The notes under the pieces are model-generated. The model was not told the DNA's origin. It worked only from the letters and a program-made list of their open reading frames with translations, and did not search any database. 36,908 nt of DNA from Klebsiella pneumoniae. Lineage in GTDB: Bacteria; Myxococcota_A; UBA796; GCA-2862545. Position numbers and translations under genes: made by a program. Location: positions 1-36,908 of the forward strand of contig CAMASI010000045.1 in NCBI GenBank assembly GCA_945861065.1, in the 5' to 3' direction. Positions within the stretch are counted from its first letter, which is position 1, and each line of letters opens with the position of its first letter. Below, piece after piece: positions 34,837 through 36,908 of this stretch.

Positions 34837-36215
34837 GCATCACCAGACTGCGAATAGAAGCGGCTGAAATGGGGCTCGTCCGGGGCGTGGTGGCCGCAGG
34901 GCCGCAAGCTCGGTCCGCTGCGGATCCGGTTCGATACGCCCTGAACTTCGCCAAGTTGGGGCTTGTCCGCAACAAAGACGGCGAAGACGTCGATGTGGGG
35001 CCTTACCTCGCGCGCTTTCGAGCCTGGGTAGGCGACGAGTTCGTTTTTCGGCTGGAGGGGCTCGAGGATCCGAGGGACCTGACCGCGGAGCTGGTCGACC
35101 TCAACCGCCGCGTCGTGGAGTTGCGCCAGGGTCTGCTGGAACACCATCCGCTGGACCGGGAGTCGTTGGAGGCGGAAGTCACGACGCGGGCCCTGGTCGT
35201 CGCCTCGGGCGGCGGTGGAGGTGCCGGCTACGTTTACCCTGGTTGCTACGAGGTACTCGACAATGCCGGCATGGTTCCTGGGTTGATGGCGGGAACGTCA
35301 ATTGGCAGCCTGATGGGCCTGTTTCGGGCCAAATCGAAGGCATGGGATATGGGCTCGATGATAGCGGCGGCCCGTCGGCTTACATGGGGGGGTGTGTTTC
35401 GAGTTCTGGACGTCGAAAACCGCTACGGCATGCCCGCCACGCTTCGGCTGTATTTGCGCTCCACACTCGGTCCTTTGTTTCAGCACCCGGATGGCCGCCC
35501 ATTGTGGTTGAGCGATCTCGAGATTCCGAGCATCGTCGTCGTCACTGGGATTACATTGGATGCCCTCAAGCATGACCTCGCTTGGTACGAACATCTGCTA
35601 GACGACGAAGTCCGACGCGGCGTGATGGGCACGGTCCGAGGGATGTTCAAGGCGTTCAGTATTCTGCGGGAGTTTCTGTCAAAGCGGGATTCATTGGTTG
35701 ATTTGGCGCTGGGTTCGCAGCCCGGTACCGAAGACTTCGATGCGCTGGATGCCTGTGGATTCAGCTCGTCCATCCCGGGGATTATTCATTACGATGTTTT
35801 ACGGGACGATCCGCGGATGAAGCGCGTGCTGGACGACGTGTACGCGCGGTACGGCGTGGCGCGCATGGGCGAAGGCGGAATCGTTCAGAATGTTCCGGCT
35901 CGGGCGGCGTGGGAGGCGGTGCAGAATGGACGTCTCGGCCGTCGAAATGCGTTTGTACTCGCGCTCGATTGTTTTGCCCCGGATGCGTCCCGGTTGGCGT
36001 GGTTCCCGTTACAACAGGCCGTTCGCGCGGCCAATGTGGATGCGGACCGGCGGTATTGCCACTTATATGTGCCTTTGACGCGCACGCTGTCGCCCACCCA
36101 GTTGGTGCCTTCCGTGCAAGATGCGTTCAACGCCATTCGGTGGGGTCGGGAGCAGATGGGGCCGCATATGAACGTGGTTCGAGAAGCGATGCGGCCCTTG
36201 CCGGTGGTGCGCTAG
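34833..36215 (+). CDS. Patatin-like phospholipase with a long N-terminal extension
   Basis: The protein has 460 aa from a GTG that overlaps the helicase stop. Residues 1-115 are a helical, charged domain I cannot assign. The patatin domain starts near 118: ALVVASGGGGGAGYVYPG (oxyanion loop), AGTSIGSLMG with nucleophile Ser156 (GTSIG), and GEGGIVQNVPA (346-356). In the last motif the catalytic Asp of the usual DGG/DGA is Glu347. Active-site chemistry may therefore be altered, although Glu could still act as the base. Family members hydrolyse acyl esters of membrane lipids. No signal peptide is seen, so it is cytoplasmic. Translational overlap with the nuclease-helicase suggests joint function. 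Confidence 0.82.
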   Translation: MSITRLRIEAAEMGLVRGVVAAGPQARSAADPVRYALNFAKLGLVRNKDGEDVDVGPYLARFRAWVGDEFVFRLEGLEDPRDLTAELVDLNRRVVELRQGLLEHHPLDRESLEAEVTTRALVVASGGGGGAGYVYPGCYEVLDNAGMVPGLMAGTSIGSLMGLFRAKSKAWDMGSMIAAARRLTWGGVFRVLDVENRYGMPATLRLYLRSTLGPLFQHPDGRPLWLSDLEIPSIVVVTGITLDALKHDLAWYEHLLDDEVRRGVMGTVRGMFKAFSILREFLSKRDSLVDLALGSQPGTEDFDALDACGFSSSIPGIIHYDVLRDDPRMKRVLDDVYARYGVARMGEGGIVQNVPARAAWEAVQNGRLGRRNAFVLALDCFAPDASRLAWFPLQQAVRAANVDADRRYCHLYVPLTRTLSPTQLVPSVQDAFNAIRWGREQMGPHMNVVREAMRPLPVVR

Positions 36216-36222
36216 CTAGGTA

Positions 36223-36294
36223 CCCGCTCCCGCTCCCGCTCCCGCTCCCGCTCCCGCTCCCGCTCCCGCTCCCGCTCCCGCTCCCGCTCCCGCT
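36223..36294 (+). repeat. Perfect tandem array, (CCCGCT) x 12
   Basis: Twelve uninterrupted copies of CCCGCT begin eight bases after the patatin stop, followed by CC and then a degenerate CCGGTTCCCTTTCCCGG. On the minus strand this is (AGCGGG)12, the same unit as the GGGAGC repeats at 128-175 and 36558-36569. A perfect array of this length is likely to vary in copy number between strains. Minus-strand translation gives an Arg-Glu run, which I regard as non-functional. Confidence 0.97.
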
Positions 36295-36327
36295 CCGGTT
36301 CCCTTTCCCGGTTCGCGGCGGTGGGGC

Positions 36328-36556
36328 TCACGGATCGTTGTGGAGCTTGTTCGCCAGGGCCACGACATTGCGACAACCCGTTCCCGCTGTTCCTCGCCGG
36401 ACCTCTACGTTGACCGGCAGCCGCGGCACGGCTGATCCCTGACGTGAGAGCGGCCTCGGGGCAACGCTCAGCGACGCCGTTGGCGGGTACCCGGAAGTCA
36501 AAGACGACGGCGCACACGTCGAGTTTCTCGTGGTCGGCAGCATGGTCGGCTCGCAT
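36328..36556 (-). pseudogene. Probable remnant of a four-helix-bundle (23S rRNA intervening-sequence-type) protein gene
   Basis: Translation from ATG at 36556 reads MRADHAADHEKLDVCAVVFD, then FRVPANGVAERCP. This resembles the HEKLDVY-x-x-A-x-DF beginning of the short four-helix-bundle family (TIGR02436 type) as I know it. The continuation switches frame: a later segment PVNVEVRRGTAG in another frame recalls the conserved LNIAEG-x-G motif with lost bases. No single frame gives a whole protein of about 120 aa, so I call it degraded. It is bracketed by GGGAGC-unit repeats on both sides (36223-36294 and 36558-36569). The similarity is by eye and needs a profile search. Confidence 0.4.
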
Positions 36557-36557
36557 C

Positions 36558-36592
36558 GGGAGCGGGAGCGGTAGGAACCGGCTTCTGGGGAT
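36558..36592 (+). repeat. Two GGGAGC units followed by a 15-mer shared with the left end of the window
   Basis: GGGAGCGGGAGC (36558-36569) is followed by GGTAGGAA and CCGGCTTCTGGGGAT (36578-36592). At 179-193 the sequence CCGGCTTGTGGGGAT follows the left GGGAGC array, differing at one base. This suggests members of one dispersed repeat family. Confidence 0.5.
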
Positions 36593-36633
36593 TCCGCAAA
36601 GATGATCGCGCACCAACGTGAATCTGTTTAGCA

Positions 36634-36908
36634 CTAGCCCGGCGCGATCCCCACAAGGAATGGCCGCGCTAGGAAGCTCCGCTTCATCTCCGGACCCAAC
36701 GACTGCGCAAAGTCCATCGCCAGCTCCAGCGCCACCGTCGCGTGCGTTTTTTGCTCCTCTCCCGACGTCAACGCCGCGAGCAGCGCCCTCGCCCCCAAGC
36801 TGATCATCCGCAGCCCTCGGCTACTCGACATCTGGAGCACCGACCGGCCGAGCGCACGCGCACCGTCTGGGTCCCCCAAGGCGCGACGGGCAGTCGCCGC
36901 CGCCAACA
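36634..36908 (-). CDS. C-terminal end of a helical-repeat (TPR-like) protein, 5' end outside window
   Basis: The frame is open from the right edge to a TAG at 36634-36636 and gives about 91 residues of Ala/Leu/Arg-rich helices (AAATARRALGDPDGARALG; GLRMISLGARALLAAL; ATVALELAMDFAQSLGPEM), ending in SFLARPFLVGIAPG. The spacing and the closing LARP resemble the ends of large serine/threonine kinase or LuxR/AfsR-type proteins with TPR tails in myxobacteria. That assignment is a guess. GC bias at third positions supports coding. Confidence 0.55.
   Translation of the reverse strand, partial: LAAATARRALGDPDGARALGRSVLQMSSSRGLRMISLGARALLAALTSGEEQKTHATVALELAMDFAQSLGPEMKRSFLARPFLVGIAPG

Noticed and set aside
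36223..36294. CRISPR-like array
   Set aside because: The unit is a 6-bp microsatellite without spacers.
36212..36634. Minus-strand ORF ending in a long Arg-Glu run
   Set aside because: The run is only the translation of the CCCGCT array; the part that resembles a real protein is treated as a degraded four-helix-bundle gene.

Overview
The window is about 36.9 kb of high-GC bacterial DNA, densely coded on both strands, with frequent GTG and TTG starts. The gene content suggests a Gram-negative bacterium with many surface lipoproteins: an apolipoprotein N-acyltransferase, several lipoproteins with Thr/Asp/Gly/Ser-rich linkers behind the lipidated cysteine, FG-GAP/VCBS propeller proteins, a discoidin-glycosyltransferase fusion and a RegB/RegA-like redox two-component pair. 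An uncultured Myxococcota (former Deltaproteobacteria) fits best. This is inference from gene style; there is no rRNA or other marker here. I see no tRNA, rRNA, CRISPR array, insertion sequence or phage gene.

Layout. 1-475: end of an unknown gene and a small Cys-rich ORF carrying a GGGAGC-type repeat. 606-11201: an envelope region with two alkaline-phosphatase-superfamily (sulfatase-like) proteins that have Thr at the nucleophile position, an AlgI-type MBOAT acyltransferase, an arylsulfotransferase-like propeller, an FG-GAP/UnbV protein whose lipoprotein signal lies upstream of any usable start codon, and a discoidin plus GT87-like membrane protein. 11198-17915: chaperones, dnaK-dnaJ (minus) diverging from groES-groEL-lnt (plus), with mirrored heat-shock-type promoter elements between them. 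17916-18289: a non-coding stretch with a nested hairpin and a promoter ahead of mtnA. 18290-21997: mtnA facing a glgC-tatA-hutI operon. 22056-25324: an FG-GAP lipoprotein facing the RegA/RegB-like pair, which is translationally coupled to bioA. 25321-29973: biotin and CoA metabolism: bioA, a four-CBS protein, bioF, and a CoaB-GNAT-Nudix fusion overlapping bioF. 30051-32425: a small membrane protein, a small lipoprotein and a multicopper oxidase lipoprotein. 32470-36215: a PD-(D/E)XK nuclease/XPD-type helicase fusion overlapping a patatin-like phospholipase gene. 36216-36908: a 12-copy CCCGCT array, a probable four-helix-bundle gene remnant, and the end of a helical-repeat protein gene that runs off the window.

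The genome is strikingly compact. Convergent genes overlap by up to 47 bp, and many operon neighbours share ATGA, GTGA or TAATG junctions. The most interesting units are the nuclease-helicase/patatin pair, the CoaB-GNAT-Nudix fusion coupled to bioF, the RegBA pair coupled to bioA, the mirrored dnaK/groES promoters, and the FG-GAP lipoprotein with no canonical start codon.
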